Origin: an uncultured Flavobacteriaceae bacterium
GTDB lineage: Bacteria; Bacteroidota; Bacteroidia; Flavobacteriales; Flavobacteriaceae
DNA length: 64,000 nt
Reading direction: 5' to 3'
NCBI GenBank assembly: GCA_947489085.1
Contig: CANLCJ010000009.1
Coordinates: 41,573-105,572, forward strand
The notes under the pieces were generated by a model. It was not told where the DNA came from. It did not search any database and saw nothing but the letters and a program-made list of their open reading frames with translations. Below are positions 36,735 through 45,693 of this stretch, piece after piece. The position numbers and the translations under genes were made by a program. Position 1 is the first letter of the stretch. Every line of letters starts with the position of its first letter.

Positions 36735-36775
36735 TAAACCTTTGTAATAAAAAAATTGCAAAGGTTTTTTTGTAC
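36735..36775 (+). terminator. Rho-independent terminator after asd
   Basis: The stem aaacctttg/caaaggttt closes over an A-rich loop of about 12 bases and is followed by seven T. Confidence 0.85.
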
Positions 36776-36812
36776 CCAGAAATCTTTATAACAATATTAA
36801 CAACCGCTAAAC

Positions 36813-36842
36813 TTTGTTAAAATTTTAAATCTGTTATTTTTG
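36813..36842 (+). promoter_or_regulatory. Promoter of the prolyl oligopeptidase gene
   Basis: TTTG at 36813-36816 (-33) and TATTTTTG at 36835-36842 (-7) are separated by 18 bp, the complete Bacteroidota promoter layout. The ATG is 20 bp further on. Confidence 0.65.
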
Positions 36843-36862
36843 AAGAAGCACTTACATTTTTT

Positions 36863-39010
36863 ATGAAAAAACAAATAGCTGTACTATTACTAAACATTGC
36901 CATTTTAAGCTGCAACTCAAAACAAACAACACCAATTATACACGTGAAATACCCAGAAACAAAAACCGTAGACACTATAGATACCTATTTCGATGAAACT
37001 GTTAAAGATCCATACAGGTGGTTAGAAGACGATAGAAGTGCAGAAACAGAAGCTTGGGTAAAAGCGCAAAATGCAACAACATTTAGCTATTTAAAACAAA
37101 TTCCTTTTAGAGACGCCCTAAAAAGTCGTTTATCTAAACTTTGGAACTATGAGAAGATCAGTGCCCCTTTTACAGAAGGCGACTATACTTATTTTTTTAA
37201 AAACGATGGTTTACAAAATCAATACGTAATCTACCGTTTCGAAAAAAACAAAGCGCAAAGTAGTGCAACTGTATTTTTAGACCCCAATACATTTTCTAAA
37301 GATGGCACAGTGGCTTTAGACGATATTAGCTTTTCTAAAAATGGCAAAATTCTAGCCTACTCCATTTCAGAGAGTGGTAGCGATTGGCGTAAAATTCTGG
37401 TAATGGATGTAGAACAAAAAACACTATTGGAAGACACTTTGGTAAACGTAAAATTTACTAAAATCTCTTGGTACAAAAACGAAGGCTTTTACTACTCCAG
37501 TTACGACAAACCCAAAGGCAGTGCCTTATCTGCAAAAACCGATCAACATAAAGTGTATTACCATAAATTAGGAACACCGCAAGACGGAGACACCCTAATT
37601 TACGGTGGTACTCCAGAACAAAAACACCGCTATATTTATGCTACAGTAACCGAAGACAATGCTTATTTAGCGGTAATGCCAAGTGTATCTACCTCTGGAA
37701 ACAAACTGTTGTTAAAAGACCTATCTCAACCAAACAGTGCATGGATTACTATAATAAATAATACACATAGCGATACTAGAATTATTGATAATAAAGGCTC
37801 TAAACTATTTTTGGTTACCAATTTAAATGCCCCAAACAAAAAAGTAGTAGCTGTAAACCTTACCAACCCAAGCCCAGAACATTGGGAAGATGTTATTCCA
37901 GAAACCGAGCACGTACTGTCTGTAGCCAAAAGTGGCAATTATTTAATGGCAGTATATATGGTAGACGCCCTCTCTAAAGTTAAACAATACGATTATAACG
38001 GCAAACTTATTAGAACGCTTGCATTACCTGGGCTTGGTACTGCCAATGGTTTTGGTGCAAAAAAAGAAGACACTGTAGACTATTTTACATTTACCAACTA
38101 CAACACACCAAGCTCTATTTTTAAGCTAGATTTAGAAACAGGACAGACAAAATTGCACTGGAAACCTAAAATTGTTTTTAATAGTGCTGATTTTGAGAGC
38201 AAGCAGGTGTTTTTCTCTTCTAAAGATGGCACAAAAATACCTATGATGATAACGCACAAAAAAGGCCTGAATTTAAATGGTAAAAACCCAACAATTCTAT
38301 ACGGCTATGGCGGTTTCAACGTTAGTTTAAATCCAAGCTTTGGCATTACTAATGCAGTATGGATGGAACAAGGCGGTATTTTAGCAGTACCTAACCTGCG
38401 AGGAGGTGGCGAATATGGCAAAAAATGGCATTTGGCAGGTACAAAACTCCAAAAACAAAACGTGTTCGACGATTTTATAGCAGCAGCAGAATACCTTATT
38501 GCAAACAATTACACCTCATCGCAATATCTAGCGCTTAAAGGCGGCTCTAATGGTGGGTTGCTAGTAGGTGCTGTAATGACGCAACGTCCAGAACTGGCAA
38601 AAGTTGCTCTTCCCGCAGTTGGTGTTTTAGACATGCTGCGTTACCATACTTTTACCGCTGGAGCTGGTTGGGCTTACGATTATGGTACAGCACAAGACAG
38701 TAAAGAAATGTTTAGTTATTTAAAGCAATACTCCCCCCTACACAACGTAAATTCAAATACAAATTACCCTGCCACATTAATTGTTACGGGAGATCATGAT
38801 GATCGTGTAGTACCTGCGCATAGTTTTAAATTTGCAGCAGAACTGCAAAATAAACAAGCTGGAGATTTGCCTATTTTAATACGTATTGAAACCGATGCTG
38901 GTCATGGTGCTGGCACTCCTGTTAGCAAAATTATAGACCAATATGCAGATGTTTTTGGGTTTACCTTGTTTAATATGGGGTTTGAGGCATTACCTGAATT
39001 TAAGGACTAA
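36863..39010 (+). CDS. Prolyl oligopeptidase family lipoprotein (S9A)
   Basis: The 715-residue protein has a lipoprotein-type signal (MKKQIAVLLLNIAILSCNSK, Cys 17) and then the two-part architecture of prolyl oligopeptidases. A seven-blade beta-propeller covers about residues 80-430, and a C-terminal alpha/beta-hydrolase domain follows. The N-terminal YPETKTVDTIDTYFDETVKD and PYRWLED block is diagnostic. The catalytic triad is visible: Ser in KGGSNGGLL (about 562), Asp in GDHDDRVVP (about 646) and His in DAGHGAG (about 681). It cleaves short peptides after proline, here outside the cytoplasm. A truncated small frame and a repeat element follow. Confidence 0.95.
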   Translation: MKKQIAVLLLNIAILSCNSKQTTPIIHVKYPETKTVDTIDTYFDETVKDPYRWLEDDRSAETEAWVKAQNATTFSYLKQIPFRDALKSRLSKLWNYEKISAPFTEGDYTYFFKNDGLQNQYVIYRFEKNKAQSSATVFLDPNTFSKDGTVALDDISFSKNGKILAYSISESGSDWRKILVMDVEQKTLLEDTLVNVKFTKISWYKNEGFYYSSYDKPKGSALSAKTDQHKVYYHKLGTPQDGDTLIYGGTPEQKHRYIYATVTEDNAYLAVMPSVSTSGNKLLLKDLSQPNSAWITIINNTHSDTRIIDNKGSKLFLVTNLNAPNKKVVAVNLTNPSPEHWEDVIPETEHVLSVAKSGNYLMAVYMVDALSKVKQYDYNGKLIRTLALPGLGTANGFGAKKEDTVDYFTFTNYNTPSSIFKLDLETGQTKLHWKPKIVFNSADFESKQVFFSSKDGTKIPMMITHKKGLNLNGKNPTILYGYGGFNVSLNPSFGITNAVWMEQGGILAVPNLRGGGEYGKKWHLAGTKLQKQNVFDDFIAAAEYLIANNYTSSQYLALKGGSNGGLLVGAVMTQRPELAKVALPAVGVLDMLRYHTFTAGAGWAYDYGTAQDSKEMFSYLKQYSPLHNVNSNTNYPATLIVTGDHDDRVVPAHSFKFAAELQNKQAGDLPILIRIETDAGHGAGTPVSKIIDQYADVFGFTLFNMGFEALPEFKD

Positions 39011-39020
39011 ATAAATAGTA

Positions 39021-39143
39021 GTGGACACTGTTTTTAAGATCGTTTATGATGTTTTAAAGTGGCTAGAAGCACTTACAAGTTTTAGCTATCGAGAAGTAAA
39101 TATTATACTGTATTTTATCATAATTCCTTGGATTTTTAGTTAG
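39021..39143 (+). pseudogene. Truncated small membrane protein frame
   Basis: A GTG-initiated frame encodes 40 residues: MDTVFKIVYDVLKWLEALTS, then a segment reading FSYREVNIILYFIIIPWIFS and a stop. It has the look of the first half of a small flavobacterial membrane protein whose second half is missing. The stop TAG (39141-39143) abuts the left end of a dispersed repeat starting at 39145, as if the repeat had cut the gene. It may alternatively be an intact 40-residue peptide. Confidence 0.4.
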
Positions 39144-39144
39144 A

Positions 39145-39235
39145 AGTGATTTATTTTTTTGATTCTAGAGAAAATTCTAGATTTTTTATTCAATTAAAGT
39201 ATTTTTATAGCGAATTGAATAAAGTTTAAATCACT
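39145..39235. repeat. Dispersed inverted-repeat element, family A copy 1
   Basis: A 91-bp non-coding element begins agtgattt and ends aaatcact. Inside lies tctagagaaaattctaga. The same arrangement recurs at 61749-61821, with near-identical centre (gaaaattctagattttt) and right arm (aaagtttaaatcact). This copy has about 18 bp extra between them (around ttcaattaaagtattttt). It lies directly behind a truncated frame and downstream of the oligopeptidase gene. Confidence 0.75.
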
Positions 39236-39309
39236 ACTATTATAAAGTTCTCAATAACAAATTGTCTGTGTAACATCAAAAAAGCCTCTATTCAAAATTT
39301 AATAAAATA

Positions 39310-40443
39310 ATGACAGAATCCAGAAAAAACTTTACCGAAAATGCGCATCAAAATAAATTGAAGGAATTAAAAGACTACGTACTCAATTCTAAAGACGAGA
39401 AGGATGAATTTTACGATCCTAAAGTTCATACTGACTGGAAGGAAACAGTTATTTTCTTTTCGGAAGATAAGCCTGCAAAATGGTGTATTTTTCGAATTTA
39501 TATGCATAAAGAAAACTATTCTATTTTTACGTTTTCTGATGAAAATGGCAATGTTGTATTACCAAACGAAAATGCTGAAGGGTATGATATCAATATCATT
39601 TACACTAACGATGAAACAGAACAACAACCCAAAAAAACAGAATGGAAATACGAAATTGGCGGTGTTATATTGGCTCTATTAATTGGCTACGTTTCGTTTA
39701 TTCTACCAGGTCAAATACGACAACACAAAAAGCAAAAGGAGCAAGAAATGATTTCTAATGTAGTTTCAAAACCTTATGCTGATTATGAAAACTACAGAAG
39801 TCAAATTATCAATAAAGTACAAGTTTTAGAAAAGAAAAATCCATTTATTTACGTGTATACTAACGATACCGAACCGCTAGATTTTCGCATTTTACCAAAT
39901 GTTCAGGTTTACCAAAACAATGGTAATTACGTCCCTCATTTTAGCATTAAACAAATGCAGGCAGATGATTTGAAATCGTTTATTGATAACGAAGATACTA
40001 AGGGGTACGATATTTGGCTAAACACCAACAGGGCAAAAATAGCTATTGGAAAATTAAGCAAAAATGAGACTAAGGAATTAAACGTTTCCATGACGTATTT
40101 TTATTCAAAAAAAACAAAAGAGCATCTAAAAAATGGAAAAATTCGAAGTACAAAAGGAAAAAACCTTGACTCTATTCAAACTGCCAGAGTAATTGTTCCA
40201 ACAGAAACTAAGGAAAAATCTGAAAATAGTTTAAGTAATTTATTGATGAGATTTGACGAAAAAATAATTCGATCAGCAATTAAAAATAAAAATCCAACGC
40301 GTAAAATTTATGCTTCGTTTTATTCTAAAAATGGTTCAAAAGAGGAATTGGAACGTAAACTTGAAAAACTTGAAAAACTTTTTTACGATGGTAAAGAACC
40401 TAAGGATTATAAAATTAGAAAAGTTTACCTGAAAAGCAGATAA
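39310..40443 (+). CDS. Single-pass membrane protein of unknown function
   Basis: The 377-residue protein has a charged N-terminal cytosolic region of about 110 residues, one membrane helix at about residues 114-134 (IGGVILALLIGYVSFILPG) and a large Lys-rich C-terminal domain. No known family is recognised. The composition is very rich in Lys and Glu and the codons are A-rich compared with the neighbouring housekeeping genes, hinting at an accessory gene. It stands alone between two different repeat elements (39145-39235 and 40524-40597). Confidence 0.75.
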   Translation: MTESRKNFTENAHQNKLKELKDYVLNSKDEKDEFYDPKVHTDWKETVIFFSEDKPAKWCIFRIYMHKENYSIFTFSDENGNVVLPNENAEGYDINIIYTNDETEQQPKKTEWKYEIGGVILALLIGYVSFILPGQIRQHKKQKEQEMISNVVSKPYADYENYRSQIINKVQVLEKKNPFIYVYTNDTEPLDFRILPNVQVYQNNGNYVPHFSIKQMQADDLKSFIDNEDTKGYDIWLNTNRAKIAIGKLSKNETKELNVSMTYFYSKKTKEHLKNGKIRSTKGKNLDSIQTARVIVPTETKEKSENSLSNLLMRFDEKIIRSAIKNKNPTRKIYASFYSKNGSKEELERKLEKLEKLFYDGKEPKDYKIRKVYLKSR

Positions 40444-40523
40444 TACAATTTATGGATAAGAATTTCGTGTAAATATGTTGAATTATTTATCGCCAGTGTA
40501 AAGCAAAAAAAGCTTAGCCGTAG

Positions 40524-40597
40524 TTAAGGCTTCATTTTTTAACATAGTACAAAAAGAAACCACATATATGTGAAATTTTGTTTATAAATCGTATGGT
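40524..40597 (-). repeat. Dispersed intergenic repeat, family B copy 1 (inverted)
   Basis: Read on the minus strand, this 74-bp segment starts accatacgatttataaac, has the palindrome cacatatatgtg and ends ttaaaaaatgaagccttaa. It aligns along its whole length with 54078-54158 on the plus strand, with few substitutions and one short gap. Both copies are intergenic and carry no reading frame. Confidence 0.7.
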
Positions 40598-40715
40598 GTC
40601 TAAAAACGGTGTCTTGAGAATACAACCTGAGTTTTATACGTTAAAAAACCCTATTATAGCAAAGCCTTAAAATCAATGTTGCAAAGGAAGTCTTCCTTAA
40701 ACATAGATAAAACAG

Positions 40716-41444
40716 TTAAAAAAGCAAAGATAACAACCAAACTATTAAAAGGTTTACACTACCATATATAAAAAGAGCTATATAAACTGGAACAGAAACA
40801 GCTCCTAAAGTTACATTGGTAACTTTACTTCCTCCACCTCTAATTTTAGCATTAATGCTACCGCTACTTTGTTCTATTTTTATGTGTTCACTTTGGTCTT
40901 CAATAATATTAAATTCAGGTTGTTTATTAATTACCAAAATTTTGAATAATTGGTCGACTAAAAAAACAAAAGGACTTGCCATAAATTTTATCCTTTTTTT
41001 AAGTACTTTTTTAAGACTTGGCCTTATAACATAAATTGCTACTCCTCTAAAAATATCTTTAAAAGTAGTAGATATAGGCAAACCAGATTTTCTTTGTTCT
41101 AACAACATTTGGGAATCATTATAAATGTATTCTGTAGTATCAATGCAAATTTTAAAAACTTTATTAATATCATCCTTAATCGTATTAAGCAACCTAACTC
41201 CAGAGATTAACAATATACTAGGTAGTGTTATTAAAAACGAAAACAAATAAAAAAAGAATCCTAGTATAAAATGATTTGTAACAAGATATGCTAAAACTCC
41301 TATAAGTATTAAAAAAAATAGCATCACACTAATTAATACTCGACCAATGTAAATAGGAAATAAAATTGCATCTGCAATCGTTTCTGCTACCTCATCAACT
41401 TCATATTTAGAGTAGTCTATCCTAATATTTCTTTTATTATCCAT
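40716..41444 (-). CDS. Multi-pass membrane protein of unknown function
   Basis: The 242-residue protein has a short acidic cytosolic N-terminus, two or three membrane helices at about residues 33-87 (VLISVMLFFLILIGVLAYLV, GFFFYLFSFLITLPSILL), an amphipathic basic stretch (RPSLKKVLKKRIKFMASPFV) and a C-terminal helix pair with VPVYIALFIYGSVNLLIVWL. A Gly/Ser-rich segment (SSGSINAKIRGGGSKVTNVT) lies between. No family is recognised. The gene is isolated and AT-rich and seems accessory. Confidence 0.7.
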   Translation of the reverse strand: MDNKRNIRIDYSKYEVDEVAETIADAILFPIYIGRVLISVMLFFLILIGVLAYLVTNHFILGFFFYLFSFLITLPSILLISGVRLLNTIKDDINKVFKICIDTTEYIYNDSQMLLEQRKSGLPISTTFKDIFRGVAIYVIRPSLKKVLKKRIKFMASPFVFLVDQLFKILVINKQPEFNIIEDQSEHIKIEQSSGSINAKIRGGGSKVTNVTLGAVSVPVYIALFIYGSVNLLIVWLLSLLF

Positions 41445-41600
41445 ATTACAACTTCTATTGTTTTGTCCAATCTAACTTATTTAATTTCAAAAATAAGAAA
41501 CTACAACAAATTAATTAGATATTATTTACCAAGTTAACAACCCCAAACCTAATCCTCTTTTTTAAGATAAATCCACTGCTTTACCGTATTTTTATACCCT

Positions 41601-42509
41601 ATGCTTAACGTATCATCACTTACTTTTTCATATCGAAAATCACCTGTGTTAAAAGCACTTAATTTTAAGGTACATCCTGGAGAAAATCTCGCTGTTATAG
41701 GCGAAAGCGGATCGGGTAAAAGTACTTTATTGAAAGTGCTTTATGGGGAATACGACCTCGATAAAGGCCATATATTTTGGAAAAACCAAGAAGTTTTGGG
41801 GCCTAAACACAATCTGGTGATTGGTTATGACTTTATGAAATACGTATCGCAGGAATTTGATTTAATGCCTTTTATTTCTGTTGAAGAAAATATCGCCAAA
41901 CACCTCTCCCGATTTTACCCCGAGGAAACACAACAACGGGTTACCGAACTTATAAAAGTAGTTGAACTGGAAGCTTTTGCTAAAACTAAAGTAAAAACCT
42001 TAAGTGGTGGACAAAAGCAGCGCGTTGCTCTGGCTAGAGCCTTAGCAAAGGCTCCAGAAATTCTACTGCTCGACGAACCTTTTAGCCACATTGATAACTT
42101 TAAAAAACAAAATTTGCGGCGTAATGTTTTCAACTATCTTAAACAAAACAATATTGCCTGCATTGTCGCTACACATGATAAAGAAGACGTCTTAGGTTTT
42201 GCTGATAGGATGTTAGTATTAGATAAGAAAAGTATTGTGGCAAACGCCACACCACAAGCGTTATACCATAACCCTAAACTGCCTCTTATTGCTTCTTTTT
42301 TTGGAGAGTTTAACGTTATCGATTCTCATATTTATTACGCCCACCAGCTAGAGATTGTTGCGGTCTCGCATTTAGAAGCAGTGGTAAAACACAGTTATTT
42401 TAACGGGCATTTTTGGCTGTTGGAATTAACCTATCTCTCGAAATCTATATTTGTACAACACCATAGCAGTATAATGCCTGGAAGTTCTGTTTGCTTCAAT
42501 ATAAAATAA
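41601..42509 (+). CDS. ABC transporter ATP-binding protein, orphan
   Basis: The 302-residue protein has a complete ABC ATPase: Walker A GESGSGKST (about residues 35-43), Q-loop YVSQEFD, signature LSGGQKQRVALARALA, Walker B ILLLDEP and the switch His in VATHDKED. The last 75 residues are a beta-rich TOBE-like extension, as in importers of the spermidine/iron(III) group. No permease or binding-protein gene is adjacent, so its partner and substrate are unknown. It is convergent to the exporter at the end of the PKS operon. Confidence 0.85.
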   Translation: MLNVSSLTFSYRKSPVLKALNFKVHPGENLAVIGESGSGKSTLLKVLYGEYDLDKGHIFWKNQEVLGPKHNLVIGYDFMKYVSQEFDLMPFISVEENIAKHLSRFYPEETQQRVTELIKVVELEAFAKTKVKTLSGGQKQRVALARALAKAPEILLLDEPFSHIDNFKKQNLRRNVFNYLKQNNIACIVATHDKEDVLGFADRMLVLDKKSIVANATPQALYHNPKLPLIASFFGEFNVIDSHIYYAHQLEIVAVSHLEAVVKHSYFNGHFWLLELTYLSKSIFVQHHSSIMPGSSVCFNIK

Positions 42510-42559
42510 TGAAAGCAGATCGCGTACCCACTAAAAAAGAGTTAGACTACTTAAAGTAA
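42509..42559 (+). CDS. Micro-ORF of 16 residues coupled to the ABC gene
   Basis: An ATG overlapping the ABC stop codon (TAATG) opens a frame encoding MKADRVPTKKELDYLK and stops. The tight coupling is what a real downstream gene would show, but 16 residues is very short. It may be the start of a gene lost by deletion or simply chance. Confidence 0.25.
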   Translation: MKADRVPTKKELDYLK

Positions 42560-42583
42560 GCAATTGCAAACAGTTGTCTTAAT

Positions 42584-44836
42584 TTATTTGTCGAAACGTT
42601 TTAGCAACGCTGGCAAATAAATAATATCTGTAATTAGGGCAATACCAACGGTTACAGCGCACAGCATACCAAAATCGCTAACAGATGGCACAGCACTTGA
42701 GCTAATTATTAAAAACCCTGCCACAAGAGCTATTGTTGTAGAAAATAACGCATTTCCCGTGTACTGCATTGCAATGTTAATGCGCTGTTCTGGCGTGTTA
42801 GCCTCGGTTTTAGCTTGCTTGTATTTATACACCAAATGTATGGTATCGTCCATAGCAATACCCAACATAATGGGCGTAATCATTGCTGTAGAAACATCTA
42901 AAGGAATATCGAGTAAACTCATAAAAATAGCAAGAATGGCCAAGGGTAAGATATTGGGAATTAACACTAAAACTGTAGTTCGCAAACTTTTAATAAAAAA
43001 CCATAAGCATAAAAATGCCACGAAAAATGCCGCAAAAAATGACTTGAATTGTGTTTCTAAAATAAAATTATTGAGTTGCGAGAACACAACAGAAAACCCA
43101 TTAATATCTAGTTTGTAAGCGTTTGTATCGAAATTTTTTTCGAAGTCTGTTTTTATAGCTTCTAAAACAACCCTAAGCTCTGAGGTTTTTATTTCTTTTA
43201 CGCCCAGAACAAGGCCAGCAGTTTTAAAATCGTCTGAAAATAATTTAAAAAACGGACTGCTTTTAGCTCCTATTTCTGAAACCAGTGCGGTAATTTTAGC
43301 TTCCGAAAGCGTGTTTTGAAATGCCGCAGGGCTACGTTTTTGCAAGAACGACTTTGCATTTACGATACTTACTGGAGATGTTGCCAATTCGTAATGCTCT
43401 AATCTATTTTGAAATTGCTCTAATTGTTTTAAAGCCTCAACATTAAGCATAGTGCCATTTTTAGCTGTAATATTGAGTTGTAAGCGCGAACTGCTGCCTA
43501 ATTTAGACTCCACAAGTTGCAAATCGGTCTTTGCTTTACCTTCTGCCAAGAGGTCTAAAGAATTGGTATCTATTGGCACCCTAAAAATACTATATATACC
43601 AAGTGCCAATACAAGTGTAAATACTACTATAATGCTGTTTTTGTAGTTGGATGTAAAGCCATTTATCCACGTGGTAAATTGGGTTTGGCTGTAACGTTTT
43701 ATACTAAAAATTGGCTTGGCAGCTTTAAAGTTTAAATCCATAAAACTAAAGCCAATTATGGTTACCACGTATACCAAAAAGAAACTTAGTAATAGACCTA
43801 TACACGTAAATACCCCCATATTTTTAAAGGCTGGCAAAGGTGATAAGTATAAGGCAAAATAACCCACTATAGTGGTTAGAGTTGTATAAAAACAGGGTTT
43901 TAAACTTTTGGTTACTGCTAAAGTTAATAGCTCTAACTTATTAGTAGTTTGTTGTTCTAAACCTTCTTTGTGGTAAATGTTTATAATATGTACCGCATCG
44001 CTTACACTGTACACCATTAATATGGTGGGAATTAGCATAGATATCATATTCAACGCAAAACCAAATGAGGTAATAATACCAAATAAGATGGCAATGGGCA
44101 CTGCTACGCAAAGCAAGGCTACAATTAAATACCTTTTGTTGGGCAATAGAAATAATAGCATAAGCGTAATCATAACAACTGTAAGAATGCCAAATACTGA
44201 ACTCTCTTTATAAATACCTAAGCTATAGGCTTCATTTAATACTGGTGCTCCTGTTAAATGGTAATTGCTAAAATGACCTTCTATAACTGCACGAATGTTC
44301 CCTGCGATGGTTGCACGTTTTTCTTCTATAGTATGCGTGGGTTGCAATTGTATGTAAAAAAACAGATTTTTATAGTCTTTAGACACCAATTGGGCGGTAA
44401 CATTTGGTAATTTGTTGAAGAGCGTTTTTAAACTTTTTTCGCTACGCTCTGGCGCATACAACTCTTTAAAAATAATTCGATTAGAGGCATAAATTGGGTA
44501 TTCGGCCTTGGCCAAACTAAAAGAGGTTTTTACATAGCTTAAGGCGTCTAAATCGTTATGCAGTTGTTGTAATTTAGAAATATGTTCTGGGGCTAGAGCA
44601 TTTGCCACAGGTATCATTCCTACAAAAATTTCGTCTGATCCGAAACGTTCTTGGTAATCTATATATGCGCGATAATTGGGATTATCTTCCAAGAACCAAA
44701 TGGACAAAGAATTATCTACCCTTAAGTTTTGAAGGGTTTGGTAACCAGAAAACGCCATAAGCACAACCAATACACTACTTATAAGTATGCGAAACCTAAC
44801 AATAAAACCAATGCTGCTTTGTACAAATGCCTTCAT
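42584..44836 (-). CDS. RND/MMPL superfamily exporter
   Basis: From ATG 44836 (MKAFVQSSIGFIVRFRILIS) the protein has about 750 residues. The longer frame to 44947 lies inside the phosphopantetheinyl transferase gene. It has the duplicated RND layout: a helix, a periplasmic loop (about 45-215), five to six helices, then the same again, with the second set holding PIMLGIAMDDTIHLVYKYKQ. MMPL-type proteins export lipids and lipid-linked polyketides. It is the last gene of the ten-gene operon, 14 bp after the transferase, so it most likely exports the operon's product. Confidence 0.9.
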   Translation of the reverse strand: MKAFVQSSIGFIVRFRILISSVLVVLMAFSGYQTLQNLRVDNSLSIWFLEDNPNYRAYIDYQERFGSDEIFVGMIPVANALAPEHISKLQQLHNDLDALSYVKTSFSLAKAEYPIYASNRIIFKELYAPERSEKSLKTLFNKLPNVTAQLVSKDYKNLFFYIQLQPTHTIEEKRATIAGNIRAVIEGHFSNYHLTGAPVLNEAYSLGIYKESSVFGILTVVMITLMLLFLLPNKRYLIVALLCVAVPIAILFGIITSFGFALNMISMLIPTILMVYSVSDAVHIINIYHKEGLEQQTTNKLELLTLAVTKSLKPCFYTTLTTIVGYFALYLSPLPAFKNMGVFTCIGLLLSFFLVYVVTIIGFSFMDLNFKAAKPIFSIKRYSQTQFTTWINGFTSNYKNSIIVVFTLVLALGIYSIFRVPIDTNSLDLLAEGKAKTDLQLVESKLGSSSRLQLNITAKNGTMLNVEALKQLEQFQNRLEHYELATSPVSIVNAKSFLQKRSPAAFQNTLSEAKITALVSEIGAKSSPFFKLFSDDFKTAGLVLGVKEIKTSELRVVLEAIKTDFEKNFDTNAYKLDINGFSVVFSQLNNFILETQFKSFFAAFFVAFLCLWFFIKSLRTTVLVLIPNILPLAILAIFMSLLDIPLDVSTAMITPIMLGIAMDDTIHLVYKYKQAKTEANTPEQRINIAMQYTGNALFSTTIALVAGFLIISSSAVPSVSDFGMLCAVTVGIALITDIIYLPALLKRFDK

Positions 44837-44850
44837 AATAAAAAACCTAT

Positions 44851-45429
44851 TTAAGCTATAGCATAGCTGCCATAACGCCCGTGATGACTTATGGACACCC
44901 CTAATTTTAGAGGTTTTAATTTGTAATGCAGTTGGGGTATACCCCAACTATTTTTTTGCACATCAAGATGCTCTAAAGGCAATTGCTTTAAATCGGCAAC
45001 GTGTGCTAATAATTTTTGGCGCACAATTTTAGACTGAGTTTTAGCTGTTGCCACATCTATCTTCAGAAAAAAAGAACTTGTTTCAAAAGGCTCTAATTGG
45101 GCTGTAGCCATTACAAATGCATTTGTAATTTCTGTTTTAACATAGCACTTAAAATCGGCATACGAGACCTGCTGTAATTTGGCTTCAAAATTAGTACACG
45201 CAAATGCTTTTGGCTTGTAAAAGCAGTCTGGGCGGCATTGTATATATAACTTATAGGATGCTTCTTTTATACTCCACAGCCTCCAAATACTAGTATGCGG
45301 ATTTACTGAGGCTTTTATATATTCTTGCTCTTTAGTAGTGAACAGTTTATCTAAAAACCGAGGGTCTTGCCAGCGCGATGTTTGCTGTGCTAAATTAAGG
45401 TCTACAATATCGTTCCCTATTTTAGCCAT
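44851..45429 (-). CDS. 4'-phosphopantetheinyl transferase
   Basis: The 192-residue protein transfers phosphopantetheine from CoA to a carrier-protein serine. The family motifs are visible: IGNDIVDL with Asp10 and WSIKEASYK with Glu56 and Lys60, the magnesium- and CoA-binding residues. It resembles Sfp/holo-ACP-synthase superfamily members of moderate size. It overlaps the ACP gene by 8 bp, so it very probably activates that ACP. Confidence 0.88.
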   Translation of the reverse strand: MAKIGNDIVDLNLAQQTSRWQDPRFLDKLFTTKEQEYIKASVNPHTSIWRLWSIKEASYKLYIQCRPDCFYKPKAFACTNFEAKLQQVSYADFKCYVKTEITNAFVMATAQLEPFETSSFFLKIDVATAKTQSKIVRQKLLAHVADLKQLPLEHLDVQKNSWGIPQLHYKLKPLKLGVSISHHGRYGSYAIA

Positions 45430-45676
45430 TTAACTTTGCGGTTACAATGTCCATCGCAGATTTTACAGTAAGCATTTGCTCCATATCCTGATTGTCTAAA
45501 CGGATATCGAACTCGTCTTCTATATCTAGAATAACATCTACTAAATTGGCAGAGTTTATCTTTAAATCTTTAATAAAATCGGTGTCTTCAGTCAGGTTTT
45601 TAAATGCCACTTCATCTTGCACGTATGGCGTTATAATGGCTTTTAATTTTTCTATTAGTTCGGCTTTTATCATCAT
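45422..45676 (-). CDS. Acyl carrier protein of the PKS operon
   Basis: The 84-residue acidic helical protein carries the growing acyl chain on a phosphopantetheine arm. The attachment site is DLKINSANLVDVILDIEDEF with Ser42, a variant of the usual DSL motif. A second Met follows the first immediately, so it may start one codon later. It lies 17 bp after the ketosynthase and overlaps the transferase gene by 8 bp. It is a dedicated ACP, distinct in motif from the usual housekeeping DSLD form. Confidence 0.92.
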   Translation of the reverse strand: MMIKAELIEKLKAIITPYVQDEVAFKNLTEDTDFIKDLKINSANLVDVILDIEDEFDIRLDNQDMEQMLTVKSAMDIVTAKLNG

Positions 45677-45693
45677 TATAATTTCTTGTAAAG

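Noticed and set aside
44837..44947. N-terminal extension of the exporter
   Set aside because: These 37 codons lie inside the phosphopantetheinyl transferase gene; MKAFVQSS at 44836 starts a normal RND protein.
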